Shown here: piece by piece, positions 41,408-50,843 of the stretch | Layout: each line of letters starts with the position of its first letter | Numbering within the stretch: position 1 is the stretch's first letter | Source: GCA-2725625 sp964574215 | GTDB lineage: Bacteria; Pseudomonadota; Alphaproteobacteria; Rhodospirillales; UBA2165 | NCBI GenBank assembly: GCA_964574215.1 | Contig: CAZNLR010000011.1 | Span: 40,842 to 104,841 of the forward strand | Length of the DNA: 64,000 nt | Direction of reading: 5' to 3' | The notes under the pieces: generated by a model | Databases searched by the model: none | What the model was told of the DNA's origin: nothing | Seen by the model: the letters and a program-made list of their open reading frames with translations, nothing else | Position numbers and translations under genes: made by a program

Positions 41408-42682
41408 ATGTTAAATTGGGTTTTCGGAAAAAAAAGTAAACGCAAAAAGAAGCCTGGAATTGGCGCCAAGCCCAGCTATGAAAAAGCCAGGTCAATAGCG
41501 GAAAAAGGCTCCGTCACAGAGCGGAAACATCTGGCCGGTCATGAAGACCTGGAGCCCGAGATTCTTTACTATTTCGCCAGCGATAAATCGCCGGAGGTGC
41601 GCCGCGAGGTCGCCGAGAATCTGGGAACACCGTTGCAGGCGGATATTATTCTCTCCCGGGATCCCGACGAAGAAGTCCGTTGCGAACTGGCCATGAAAAT
41701 CAGCCGTCTGGTGCCTGAACTGGGACCGGACGAAAGCGAAAAACTGACGGAAATGGCTTTGGAAGTGTTGGAAGTGCTGGCAAATGACGAACTGCCGCGT
41801 GTCCGTGCCATCATTTCAGAAGAACTAAAAAGCGCCTCAAACGTCCCCAGTAAGATCGTCAGGCATCTGGCGGAGGATTTGGAGGAAATCGTTTCTGTTC
41901 CGGTTTTGGAATATTCACCGCTTTTGAGCGAGAACGATTTGTTGGAGCTCGTTGCCCGAGGCATGAAAAGCCGCGCTCTGGTTGCGGTTGCCAAACGGCG
42001 TTCGCTGTCGGATTCCGTCGTCGGGGCGGTAGTCGCCACCGAAGACAAGGAGGCCGTTAAATCGGTTTTAGAGAACGATTCAGCTGATATCGATGATAAG
42101 ACATTCGATGATATCGCCGATAAAGCGGAAATGAATAAGGAATGGCACAATGCCATGGTCTACCGGGATGACCTGCCGGTCCGAACCATTAAGCGCATTG
42201 CCTCGTTCGTTAGTGCGGCATTGATGGAAGCCCTTATCGATCGCAATACCCAACAAAAGGATTTGGTTGAAGACCTTAGGAAAACCGTACGTCAGAGAAT
42301 TGAAAAAGGCGATTTGGAAATCGAGGAAGAGGGACACCAACCGGCGATTAAGCGTGCCGAAGAAGATTTCAAAGAAGGAAAATTGGACGAGAATAAAATT
42401 GCGGAAGCGCTTGATGAGAACGACAATGCCTATGTCCGTTATGCCCTGTCGTTCATGTCCAAGCTGCCCCATGATACGGTTTCGAGAATGCTGAATACGA
42501 GCAGCCCGAAATCGGTTACGGCTTTGGCCTGGAAAGCCGGATTAACGATGGAAATGGCCGTCAATCTGCAAAAAACAATCGGCCGGATTAAACCGGACAA
42601 AGTGCTGGAAGCCGGCGCCGACGGCGGTTATCCCCTCTCGGAGGATGACATCGAATGGTATATGGAAAGCTTTTTCGCTTAA
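41408..42682 (+). CDS. DUF2336 protein (HEAT-like)
   Basis: A 424-residue alphaproteobacterial DUF2336 protein made of helical HEAT-like repeats (ILYYFASDKSPEVRREVAENL, DPDEEVRCELAMKIS). The N-terminus is very basic (GKKSKRKKKPG). DUF2336 proteins are uncharacterised, apparently cytoplasmic scaffolds; some sit near signalling genes, as here beside two response regulators. Confidence 0.83.
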   Translation: MLNWVFGKKSKRKKKPGIGAKPSYEKARSIAEKGSVTERKHLAGHEDLEPEILYYFASDKSPEVRREVAENLGTPLQADIILSRDPDEEVRCELAMKISRLVPELGPDESEKLTEMALEVLEVLANDELPRVRAIISEELKSASNVPSKIVRHLAEDLEEIVSVPVLEYSPLLSENDLLELVARGMKSRALVAVAKRRSLSDSVVGAVVATEDKEAVKSVLENDSADIDDKTFDDIADKAEMNKEWHNAMVYRDDLPVRTIKRIASFVSAALMEALIDRNTQQKDLVEDLRKTVRQRIEKGDLEIEEEGHQPAIKRAEEDFKEGKLDENKIAEALDENDNAYVRYALSFMSKLPHDTVSRMLNTSSPKSVTALAWKAGLTMEMAVNLQKTIGRIKPDKVLEAGADGGYPLSEDDIEWYMESFFA

Positions 42683-42716
42683 TTTCGAATGCTGCTGAAC
42701 TAGACTGTTTTAGGTC

Positions 42717-43595
42717 CTACTTCCATTTTTCCGGTTTGAAATCGCGGGCTCGTTTTTCACCTTCGGCGCGTACTTCAGGCGACAATATTTCCATCAGAGC
42801 TTTTCTGTTCTGATTGGCCAGTTTGTGTCCTGCATTTGCCGCCAGGGTTAACCATTTGAACGCTTCGACACCGTTTTTATCGATACCTTCACCCCGTGCC
42901 AGGCGGATGCCGATATGGTTTTGAGCCTTGGCGTAGCCCTGCCTGGCCGCTGCCAGGAACCATTTCGCGGCGTTTTCGATGTTTTTATCAACGCCTCTGC
43001 CGTCTCTGTAAATCTTTCCGAGATTGTACTGAGCCTGGTAGATACCGGATTCAGCCGCCATCTTAATCCAGTTGAAGGCTTCCGAATTATCCTTGTTGAC
43101 GCCTAGCCCAAGACTGTACATCTTGCCCAGAGAATATTGTGACCTTGCCGAACCCTGAAGCGACGCCTTCCTGAGCCAGTTGACGGCCTCGGGGTAATTA
43201 ATGTCGACACCACTGCCAAACAGGAAGGTCATGCCCAAATTGTGCTGAGCTTCCTTACTGCGGCCTTGCGCGGCTTTGGTCCACCAGCCGATAGCCGTTT
43301 TCCGGTCTTCTTTAACGCCTCGGCCTTCGTCATACATGACGCCCAGATTGAACTGCGCCTTGGCGTCACCCTGTTCGGCAAGTTTGCGCCACTCGTTTAA
43401 GGCGGTGGCGAAATCGCCTTTCTGATAGGCGCGCCAGCCATCTTCAAAGCTGGCCATGGCCGGCTGCGGACCGATAGCCAGAGCGGCGGCGATCAGGACG
43501 CCCGATACAATGCCAATAACATTGACCCGCTTTATCAATCTAATTTTATCCTGCAACGGATGTTTCATTCCCTCATTTCCCATAAAGAAGCACAT
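42717..43595 (-). CDS. Sel1-repeat (TPR-like) periplasmic protein
   Basis: A 292-residue exported protein with a hydrophobic N-terminal segment ending at QPAMA, followed by about six Sel1 repeats of 36 residues (AQFNLGVMYDEGRGVKEDRKTA and similar). Sel1 proteins act as adaptors in signalling or envelope homeostasis. AGGAG lies eight bases before the ATG at 43595; a later ATG at 43568 is possible. It follows the MlaC gene by 11 bases and is likely co-transcribed. Confidence 0.87.
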   Translation of the reverse strand: MCFFMGNEGMKHPLQDKIRLIKRVNVIGIVSGVLIAAALAIGPQPAMASFEDGWRAYQKGDFATALNEWRKLAEQGDAKAQFNLGVMYDEGRGVKEDRKTAIGWWTKAAQGRSKEAQHNLGMTFLFGSGVDINYPEAVNWLRKASLQGSARSQYSLGKMYSLGLGVNKDNSEAFNWIKMAAESGIYQAQYNLGKIYRDGRGVDKNIENAAKWFLAAARQGYAKAQNHIGIRLARGEGIDKNGVEAFKWLTLAANAGHKLANQNRKALMEILSPEVRAEGEKRARDFKPEKWK

Positions 43596-43606
43596 GATAC
43601 CGACTC

Positions 43607-44257
43607 CTATTTTCCTTGAGCCGAAAATTTAGTTACTTGAAGACGCAAAGTTTCGATGAGTCCATCCACCCCCTGTTTGCGGATTACGGCTCTGAATTCC
43701 GAACGCTGCGTTACCACCATGCTTACGCCGGATACGACAACATCCAGAATTCTATGACTTGCGCCCTTAGCGCGCACGCGCCAACCTGCTAAAATTGGCG
43801 GTCCGCTGGGACGGGATATTTGGGTCGATACCAAAATATCCTTCTTGCCGATTGGTTTGGCGCCGGTTACCGAAAACTTCTGACCGGAATAGCCGCCGAA
43901 CCGGCGCGAATAAGATCTTAAAATATACTCCTTGAATAGCGACTGATAAGTGCTGCGCTGATCCGGGGTGGCTTTTCGCCAGGCGGACCCAAGCACATAT
44001 CGCCCTATTAACGGCAGATCGAAATTATCCGATAATAGATTTCGTACACCTTTCTCTTTTGATTCCAATGACGTTCCATCGGCGCTTAGTGTCTTGAACG
44101 CCTTAGAACTCAAATTGTCGATGAACTTGGAGGCGCCTTCCGGGGTTGTCGCCTGGGCTGCGCCGCCATAGAGGCCCAATACCAGGACCGCTACAAAGAC
44201 TTTTCTTTTTTGACCCAATTTTTGCCACACAGTCTCTGATACTCCCCACATATACAT
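43607..44257 (-). CDS. MlaC/Ttg2D family phospholipid-binding protein
   Basis: A 216-residue periplasmic protein with a signal peptide (VFVAVLVLGLYGGAAQA) and the MlaC signature DNFDLPLIGRYVLGSAWRKATPDQRSTYQSLFKEYI. MlaC shuttles phospholipids between the outer membrane and the MlaFEDB complex. None of the other mla genes is in this window, so it is either a solo copy or serves a distant complex or a hopanoid-type transport system. It is the first gene of a two-gene operon with the Sel1 protein. Confidence 0.87.
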   Translation of the reverse strand: MYMWGVSETVWQKLGQKRKVFVAVLVLGLYGGAAQATTPEGASKFIDNLSSKAFKTLSADGTSLESKEKGVRNLLSDNFDLPLIGRYVLGSAWRKATPDQRSTYQSLFKEYILRSYSRRFGGYSGQKFSVTGAKPIGKKDILVSTQISRPSGPPILAGWRVRAKGASHRILDVVVSGVSMVVTQRSEFRAVIRKQGVDGLIETLRLQVTKFSAQGK

Positions 44258-44441
44258 TCACGATTATCCGAAAATAGCCGGAAATAATTTCTTTTGCGTT
44301 AAGTACCACAAATATTATCAATGCCAGCCGCGAATCGCAAATTTGGTTTGTAACTTTCAGGTGGAGGTGCCGCAAATATATCACCGTAAATTGAACCAAG
44401 GTGATTTGATATACAGTCGGAAATAGGCGGAAATAAGGCGC

Positions 44442-45437
44442 ATGAGGACTTATTTCCGATCTGCATTACTTTGGATGACCGCGGCGTTTCTTACTTTACC
44501 GGTTTTTTCGGTGGCGGCGCAGAATTCATTTAGCCAAAAGCCCGAACGGGCTTGGCTGCGGGAATTCCCGGCGACCGATTTCTCCAAAGCATCAATCCGT
44601 TTCAAGGAAATCATCACCGACGGACCCAAGCGGGATCAAATCCCGCCCATCCATGATCCGCGTTATGTCGATGCGGCACCTGTCAAGAATGTCGGCCCGC
44701 TAGAGCCTGTGTTGAGCGTCGTTATAAATGGAGACGCCAGGGCTTATCCCTTACGGATTCTTTTGTGGCACGAGATCGTCAACGATGTGATTGGCGGTGT
44801 GCCGGTGCTGATCTCCTATTGCCCCTTGTGTAATTCCGGTGTCGTTTTCGACCGGCGGGTCGGCGGCAAGGTGCTGAGTTTCGGAAACACCGGCCGCATC
44901 CGCCACTTCGATATGGTGATGTACGATCAGCAGACGGAGAGCTGGTGGCAGCAGTTTCTGGGCGAAGCCATCATCGGTGATTTGACGGGAAAAAGGATGA
45001 AGCTGTTGCCGGCGCGGCTCGAATCCCTGGCAAAATTCATCGAGCGGGCGCCAAGTGGAAAATTACTGGTGCCCAACGACAAGGGTGCCCGCCCTTATGG
45101 ATCGACCCCTTACGTCGGTATGGGACGATCTTCCCCCCGGGCGTTCCGGCGCTATCCTTTGCCGGCGGGGATCAAGACCATGGACCGGCTGGTGGTCATT
45201 GGCGATCAAGCCTGGCCTCTCAAAATCCTCCGGCAAAAGGTAAAAATTATCTCAGGAGAACTGTCCCTCCACTGGGTGCCCGGACAGAACTCGATCCATG
45301 ATCGGCGGCGCATTTCAAAGGGCCGCGATGTGGGTAATGTCATTGTTAAAAAAGGTGGTACCGATTTCCCCTATGACGTCACCTTTGCATTCGCTTTCAA
45401 GGCCTTCAGGCCGGATGGCGTCATCCACCAAAAATAG
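44442..45437 (+). CDS. DUF3179 domain protein, exported
   Basis: A 331-residue protein with an N-terminal signal peptide (LWMTAAFLTLPVFSVAAQN) and a complete DUF3179 domain: DGDARAYPL-type strand (INGDARAYPLRILLWHEIVND), YCPLCNSGVVFDRRV with the conserved CxxC, and SFGNTGRIRHFDMVMYD. The function is unknown. The CxxC may bind metal or be redox active in the periplasm. Confidence 0.85.
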   Translation: MRTYFRSALLWMTAAFLTLPVFSVAAQNSFSQKPERAWLREFPATDFSKASIRFKEIITDGPKRDQIPPIHDPRYVDAAPVKNVGPLEPVLSVVINGDARAYPLRILLWHEIVNDVIGGVPVLISYCPLCNSGVVFDRRVGGKVLSFGNTGRIRHFDMVMYDQQTESWWQQFLGEAIIGDLTGKRMKLLPARLESLAKFIERAPSGKLLVPNDKGARPYGSTPYVGMGRSSPRAFRRYPLPAGIKTMDRLVVIGDQAWPLKILRQKVKIISGELSLHWVPGQNSIHDRRRISKGRDVGNVIVKKGGTDFPYDVTFAFAFKAFRPDGVIHQK

Positions 45438-45595
45438 CGGACCGCGTGATAATCAAACGATAGATTTAACCGACACGACATCATTTAAAGGTGGTATGAT
45501 GTTGTTAACGTCAATTCTAATTCGCAACTATTGACGGTTGAAATCGGATGAACCGGTATTTTTCTCAATTAAGGACAATGTAAAGGGAGGAATTC

Positions 45596-45886
45596 ATGTC
45601 GACCTACATCATGCTCTTTAATTTTACCGAACAAGGTATCAAAAACATCAAAGACGCCCCCAAACGCAAAGAAGCAGCCGAAAAACTGGCCAGCGATCTG
45701 GGCGGCTCCGTTGTCGGCGGCTATCTGACACTGGGCGGATTTGACCGGGTGGCGATTTTGGATATGCCGGACGACGCGGCGGCGGCGAAATTCGCTCTAT
45801 CCATCGGTATGGCGGGCAATGCCAAAACCACGACATTGAAGGCGTTTGGCGAAGGGGAAGGCCTCGATATCATTGCCTCGCTGTAG
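45596..45886 (+). CDS. GYD domain protein
   Basis: A 96-residue single GYD domain (TYIMLFNFTEQGIKNIKDAPKR, VVGGYLTLGGFDRVAILDMPDD). It is a ferredoxin-like dimeric fold of unknown function. GGGAGG lies five bases before the ATG. It is convergent with a TauE/SafE exporter, with two bases between the stops. Confidence 0.87.
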   Translation: MSTYIMLFNFTEQGIKNIKDAPKRKEAAEKLASDLGGSVVGGYLTLGGFDRVAILDMPDDAAAAKFALSIGMAGNAKTTTLKAFGEGEGLDIIASL

Positions 45887-45888
45887 TT

Positions 45889-46635
45889 CTATATCACGAG
45901 TGCGATAACGCCCGTCGCCAACAGTATTCCCAGCGCAACTTTCTTAAACCAGGCGGCGGGCGCAATTTTGAATAGTTTGGCGCCAATGGCCGACCCGACG
46001 ATAAATATTGGCGCAATGACAACTGCACGGGCCAGTGTTTCAGCTGTATATTTTCTTTCGAACGCCAATCCGACAACCAGGAATGCCACGACCAGGATTA
46101 TACCGATCACGATATTTGCGCGTTGTGTCGGGGCGTCGTTTGGGCTTGCTAAAAAGTATAAAACAAGAAATGGACCGCCGGGAATTCCAAAGGCGCCAGT
46201 CACGCCGCCCGCTAAAGCACCGGTTGTCGCACTGGCCAACAGACCCCGCGAACCCCGATAGGACCATCCGGTCATCATTACGGCGGCAGAAATGATAATG
46301 AATATGCCCATGGCCCGCCGCACCAAAAGAGGATCGGCGGAAACAAGAAACAAGATGCCCAACGGCGTGGCTACAGCGATGGCAATAGCGAGGGGTGTGA
46401 CCTCCGGCCAGTAGGCCTTCTTTGCCGCTTGGGGAAGTAAATGGATCAATCCGACGAAGCCGGCAATGGAAGCTACTGCTATACCCTCCAGGGGACCGAA
46501 AAGGATGGCCAATACGGGAACAATGATGAGACCGCCGCCAAACCCAGAATAGCCCTGAAGGACGCCGCTAAATATTGCGGCACAGGCGCCCAATGCCATG
46601 CTGAAATCGAGAATCCCGGCAAATACCTGCCCCAT
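45889..46635 (-). CDS. TauE/SafE family anion permease
   Basis: A 248-residue inner-membrane protein with about eight hydrophobic segments and the family repeats GYSGFGGGLIIVPVLAILFGP and GVTGAFGIPGGPFLVLYFLA. Members export sulfite, sulfoacetate or other organosulfur anions; the substrate here is unknown. AGGAGG lies seven bases before the ATG. It is compatible with the sulfur genes elsewhere in the window, but not adjacent to them. Confidence 0.87.
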   Translation of the reverse strand: MGQVFAGILDFSMALGACAAIFSGVLQGYSGFGGGLIIVPVLAILFGPLEGIAVASIAGFVGLIHLLPQAAKKAYWPEVTPLAIAIAVATPLGILFLVSADPLLVRRAMGIFIIISAAVMMTGWSYRGSRGLLASATTGALAGGVTGAFGIPGGPFLVLYFLASPNDAPTQRANIVIGIILVVAFLVVGLAFERKYTAETLARAVVIAPIFIVGSAIGAKLFKIAPAAWFKKVALGILLATGVIALVI

Positions 46636-46737
46636 GTTGACGCCTCCTGAATTTTATTTTTCAGATGTCACACAAATATCGGGCACACCGATAATAGCGA
46701 GGTGTGAATAATATACTACTTTAAATTTCAATGAAGG

Positions 46738-47094
46738 TTATTGGTCATTCAACGCTTTGGCGTCGGCGGCCAATTTTTCGGCGATATTCAGTATTTCCGG
46801 CACGTCTTCAGGTCCGGCATGAAAAATAAAAGAGGTCCCGGGATCGAGCATCAAAGCCGGGCCACGGCTGCAATATCCCATACAGGCAATGGTGCTGATG
46901 GTGATGTCGATTCCCCGGTCGGAAATTCCTTTTTCCAGTTCATCCTTAATTTCTGCGCCGCCTCTTTTGCCGCACACCGGACCGCCCATTTCGTCCTTGT
47001 CGTTCGTGCAAATGCGAATGACAGGTGGGTAGGGCGATTGAGATGCAGGGTTAAGGAATGTCTGCATCGGACGTTTGGCGATGTTCTGTTCCAA
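46738..47094 (-). CDS. Thioredoxin-like 2Fe-2S ferredoxin
   Basis: A 118-residue protein of the (2Fe-2S) thioredoxin-like ferredoxin family. The cysteine ligands are in RICTNDKDEMGGPVCGKRGG and IACMGYCSRGP (CxxxC). It is related to the NuoE C-terminal domain and to CooCT-type ferredoxins, and donates electrons to unknown partners. The start is TTG at 47094 with GGAG eight bases upstream; an ATG at 47067 is an alternative. Confidence 0.85.
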   Translation of the reverse strand: MEQNIAKRPMQTFLNPASQSPYPPVIRICTNDKDEMGGPVCGKRGGAEIKDELEKGISDRGIDITISTIACMGYCSRGPALMLDPGTSFIFHAGPEDVPEILNIAEKLAADAKALNDQ

Positions 47095-47219
47095 ATTCGA
47101 GGCTCCATTTTCAGAAATTTGCCGAGACTTTATGGCATTAGGAATTGTATGAATTAGTGTTGGTCGTGTGCTAAATATTTTAATAATAGTAATGTGTAAA
47201 GCGTAATTCGGAGAGAGTA

Positions 47220-49583
47220 TTGAATAATCCTTTGAAAATTAACGTCATCGGCGCCGGTCCCGGTGGCCTCTATTTCGCGCTGCTGATGAAAAAGACGGAC
47301 CCAAATCACGACATCACCGTCTACGAACAGAACCGCGCCGACGATACTTTCGGCTTCGGCGTGGTGTTCTCCGATGAGACCCTGGAAAATTTCATGGGCC
47401 AGGATACGGAGACTTACCGGGAAATCACCGATCAATTCGCCTATTGGAACCAGATCGAGGTCCGCTACAAGGGGGCTCGTATAAGGTCGGGCGGCCACGG
47501 TTTCGCCGGTATGGCCCGGATGACGCTCCTGGAGATATTTCAGAAGCGCTGCCGGGAACTGGGCGTAAAGTTTCAGTTCGAAACCGTGGTGGATGATCTG
47601 GACGAATTCCGCGACGCCGATCTGGTGCTGGGGGCGGACGGGGTCAACAGCATTGTCCGGGAGAGCCTGAAGGATCATCTCAATCCCCACATCGATTACC
47701 GCAAAACCAAATTCGTCTGGCTGGGCACCACGCAACGGTTCGACGCTTTTACGTTTATCTTCAAGGAAAATGAACACGGCTGGTTTTATAACCATGCCTA
47801 CCAGTACGGTCAGGGGGTGGGTAAAGCGGCGTCCACCTGGATTTTGGAGACCCACGAGGATACCTGGCGGCGGGCGGGTCTCGACCGGGCGTCGGAAGCT
47901 GAAACCCTGGCCTATTTCGAGGAGCTGTACGAAGAGGAGTTGGACGGACACAAGTTGCTATCCAATAAGTCAGTCTGGCGGAATTTTCCGGTGGTGACGG
48001 CGGAGAGTTGGCATCACGAAAATGTCGTCCTTTTGGGGGACGCCGTGCACACGGCCCAGTTTTCCATCGGCTCCGGCACAAAGATTGCCATGGAAGACGC
48101 CATTGCTCTCAGCGATTCCTTGGGTGATTCCCTGACATCGGCCGACAGCATTGAAGCCGCTTTTCTCGACTATGAGGCCAAGCGGATGGACGAGGTGTCG
48201 CGCCTGCAATATACGGCTTTGACCAGTCTTGGCTGGTACGAGAACGCCCGCCGCTACAATGTTTTCGAACCGCCTCAATATGTGTTCAATTTCCTCAGCC
48301 GCAGCAAGTCCGTCACTTACGAGAATTTGGCTTTGCGCGATTCTGAATACGGCACTGATGTGGATCAATGGTTCACGAGGCTGGTGAATAAAGAGCACGG
48401 GTTCGATGTGCCGGAGGACAATCCGCCGCCGCCCATGTTTACGCCGTTTCCCATCGGTAACATGGTGGTGGATAATCGCGTCGTGGTCGCCCCCATGTGC
48501 CAATATTCGGCGGATGACGGCATGCCGACCGATTGGCATTTGGTTCATCTGGGAGGCTATGCCAAAGGAGGGGCGGGTCTGATCTTTACCGAGATGACCG
48601 ATGTCTCCCCCGAAGGCCGCATTTCTCACGCTTGCGCGGGAATGTACAAGCCGGATCATGTGCCGGCCTGGAAACGGATCGTCGACTTCGTTCACGCCAA
48701 TGGCCCGGCGAAAATCTGTGTGCAACTGGCCCATGCCGGTCGCAAAGGGTCCTGTAAACTTGCCTGGGATGACGGCGGTGCACCGCTTGAACAGGACGCC
48801 TGGCAGGTGTTGGCGCCGTCACCGCTGCCGTTCGACCAAAGGTCTCCCGTGCCGAAGGAAATGGACCGCTCCGACATGGATAAGGTACGGGACGATTTCG
48901 TCCGGGCGGCCGAAATGGCTCTTGAAGCCGGTTTCGATATGATCGAACTCCACGCCGCCCATGGCTATCTTCTGTCCTCGTTTATTTCACCGGTCAGCAA
49001 CGTGCGCACCGATGAATATGGCGGCTCTCTCGATAACCGGATGCGTTTTCCGTTGGAGGTTATGAAAGCCGTCCGAGAAGCCTGGCCCGTGGAGAAACCC
49101 ATCTCGGTTCGAATATCCGCCACCGACTGGGTGGGGGAGGAAGGCATCACCGGCGACGATGCGGTGTCCATCGCCAAGATGTTTTCCGAGGCCGGCGCCG
49201 ATATCATCAACGTATCAGCCGGTCAGACCACACCCGACGCCCAACCCGTTTATGGCCGCATGTTCCAGGTTTCGCTCAGTGAGCAAGTGCGGCTTGAAGC
49301 TGGGGTGCCGACCATCTCAGTCGGCAACATAACCTCCGCCGATCAGGTTAACACCATCCTGGCGGCCGGTCGCGCCGATCTGGTGGCCCTGGCCCGGCCG
49401 CACCTGGCGGACCCGTTTTTCACCCTGCATGCCTCGGCTCTATACGGTTATGACGACCAGGCCTGGCCGAAACAGTATCTCCGGGGAAAAGACCAGGCCT
49501 TCCGGCTGGCGGAGCAGGACAACGAACGGCAGGCCGAACTGCTGGCCGCCAACAAACCCCAGTCCCACGCCGTTCGGAATTAA
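47220..49583 (+). CDS. Bifunctional salicylyl-CoA 5-hydroxylase / old yellow enzyme fusion
   Basis: A 787-residue fusion. The N-terminal half (to about residue 390) is an FAD monooxygenase with VIGAGPGGLYFALLM and VVLLGDAVHTAQFSIGSGTKIAMEDA. The C-terminal half (about 400-770) is an old yellow enzyme with APMCQYSADDG, LAHAGRKGS and HAAHGYLLSSFISPVSN. Domain order and length match bacterial salicylyl-CoA 5-hydroxylases, which convert salicylyl-CoA towards gentisyl-CoA; the closely related 2-aminobenzoyl-CoA monooxygenase/reductase has the same layout. The start is TTG at 47220 after GGAGAG. No salicylate ligase is next to it. Confidence 0.88.
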   Translation: MNNPLKINVIGAGPGGLYFALLMKKTDPNHDITVYEQNRADDTFGFGVVFSDETLENFMGQDTETYREITDQFAYWNQIEVRYKGARIRSGGHGFAGMARMTLLEIFQKRCRELGVKFQFETVVDDLDEFRDADLVLGADGVNSIVRESLKDHLNPHIDYRKTKFVWLGTTQRFDAFTFIFKENEHGWFYNHAYQYGQGVGKAASTWILETHEDTWRRAGLDRASEAETLAYFEELYEEELDGHKLLSNKSVWRNFPVVTAESWHHENVVLLGDAVHTAQFSIGSGTKIAMEDAIALSDSLGDSLTSADSIEAAFLDYEAKRMDEVSRLQYTALTSLGWYENARRYNVFEPPQYVFNFLSRSKSVTYENLALRDSEYGTDVDQWFTRLVNKEHGFDVPEDNPPPPMFTPFPIGNMVVDNRVVVAPMCQYSADDGMPTDWHLVHLGGYAKGGAGLIFTEMTDVSPEGRISHACAGMYKPDHVPAWKRIVDFVHANGPAKICVQLAHAGRKGSCKLAWDDGGAPLEQDAWQVLAPSPLPFDQRSPVPKEMDRSDMDKVRDDFVRAAEMALEAGFDMIELHAAHGYLLSSFISPVSNVRTDEYGGSLDNRMRFPLEVMKAVREAWPVEKPISVRISATDWVGEEGITGDDAVSIAKMFSEAGADIINVSAGQTTPDAQPVYGRMFQVSLSEQVRLEAGVPTISVGNITSADQVNTILAAGRADLVALARPHLADPFFTLHASALYGYDDQAWPKQYLRGKDQAFRLAEQDNERQAELLAANKPQSHAVRN

Positions 49584-49593
49584 AACAAGTGAA

Positions 49594-49614
49594 AAATTGT
49601 ACCTGGTACAATTT
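49594..49614. repeat. Perfect palindrome, copy 1
   Basis: The arms AAATTGTACC and GGTACAATTT surround one central base. An identical element (reverse complement) lies at 62336-62356, and a near copy follows at 49621. It lies between two convergent genes. Confidence 0.8.
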
Positions 49615-49620
49615 AGCGTT

Positions 49621-49639
49621 AATTGTACCAGGTACAATT
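49621..49639. repeat. Palindrome, copy 2
   Basis: Nine-base arms AATTGTACC/GGTACAATT around a central A. The centre is 26 bases from copy 1. Its right edge overlaps the stop codon of the minus-strand acyl-CoA dehydrogenase. Confidence 0.8.
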
Positions 49640-50817
49640 TATGAGTCGTTGAGGACTTGGCTGGCGATGACTAGTTTTTGCACTTCGCTGGTGCCTTCGT
49701 AGATTCTGAGGGCGCGGATTTCGCGGTAGAGTTCTTCCACGGGTACGCCCCGGACAACGCCGCGGCCACCGAATATCTGCACTGCTTCGTCAATGACTTC
49801 CTGTGCCGAATCGGTGGCGTAGAGCTTGGCCATCGAAGATTCCCGTGTCACCCGCACATCCTGGGTATCCTTGACCCAGGCCGAACGGAAAATCAGCAGG
49901 GCCGAATTGTCGATCCTGACCGCCATGTCGGCGATCTTCTGCTGGATCAGTTGAAACTCGGAAATGTACTGACCGAACGCTTGCCGCTCTTTTGACCTGG
50001 CCACCGCTTCATCGAGGGCGCGCCGGGCAAATCCGAGGGCGGCCGACGCCACCGTCGTCCGGAATATATCAAGTGTCGCCATGGCCACTTTGAAGCCTTC
50101 GCCCGGTTCGCCCAGCATCTGGCTGGCTGGCACCCGGCAGTCTTCGAATTTCAGTGAGCCCAGCGGGTGGGGCGCAATCAAGGGGATACGTTCGCTGACC
50201 GTCAGACCCGGTGCGTCCGCATCGACGACAAAAGCGGATAAACCCCGGGCGCCCGGCGCTTCGCCGGTGCGGGCGAACACCACATATTGATGGGCGAGAC
50301 CGGCGTTGGATATCCAGGTTTTCTCGCCGTTCAATATATAGTCACTGCCATCCTGGGTCGCTTCGGTCTGTAAAGCAGCCACATCGGAGCCGCCGCTGGG
50401 TTCCGACAGGGCAAAGGCGGCGACCCGTTTGCCCGCGCCGACCTCCGGCAAGTATTTTTGTTTCAATTCTTCCGAACCCGCGATGGTAATGGATGCACTA
50501 CCCAGGCCTTGCATGGCAAAGCAGAAATCGGCCAGGCCGGAGTGATATGAGAGGGTCGATCGGGCGATGGCCAGACTGCGCACGTCCAGCTTTTCGAGCT
50601 TGCCGCCATAGGCCGCCGGTACGCAATATTGCAGCCAGCCTGCGTCGCCTAATTTACTGACAAACTGTCCGGCCAAGGCATCCAGTGTTTCGTCGTCCTC
50701 GGGTTCCTCATGGGCCAAAGGCGCGATTTCGGCGACCGACCAGTCCCACAGTTCCCGCGCCATGGTGCGGTGCGAATCTTCCAAAAACGGCCAGTCTAAA
50801 AATGTCGTATCCGGCAT
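49639..50817 (-). CDS. Acyl-CoA dehydrogenase
   Basis: A 392-residue FAD enzyme with FALSEPSGGSDVAALQTEAT, TWISNAGLAHQYVVFAR and the C-terminal RIYEGTSEVQKLVIASQVL. The catalytic base is probably the glutamate in IYEGTSE. It is the last gene of a long minus-strand series from the GST gene through the TctABC transporter. It may act on a carboxylic acid taken up by that transporter once it is CoA-activated. Confidence 0.88.
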   Translation of the reverse strand: MPDTTFLDWPFLEDSHRTMARELWDWSVAEIAPLAHEEPEDDETLDALAGQFVSKLGDAGWLQYCVPAAYGGKLEKLDVRSLAIARSTLSYHSGLADFCFAMQGLGSASITIAGSEELKQKYLPEVGAGKRVAAFALSEPSGGSDVAALQTEATQDGSDYILNGEKTWISNAGLAHQYVVFARTGEAPGARGLSAFVVDADAPGLTVSERIPLIAPHPLGSLKFEDCRVPASQMLGEPGEGFKVAMATLDIFRTTVASAALGFARRALDEAVARSKERQAFGQYISEFQLIQQKIADMAVRIDNSALLIFRSAWVKDTQDVRVTRESSMAKLYATDSAQEVIDEAVQIFGGRGVVRGVPVEELYREIRALRIYEGTSEVQKLVIASQVLNDS

Positions 50818-50843
50818 CTATTTAAATCCCTCAAAAGAATATC

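Noticed and set aside
49594..49640. A CRISPR-like array
   Set aside because: Only two palindromic units with a six-base separation and no spacer pattern or cas genes.
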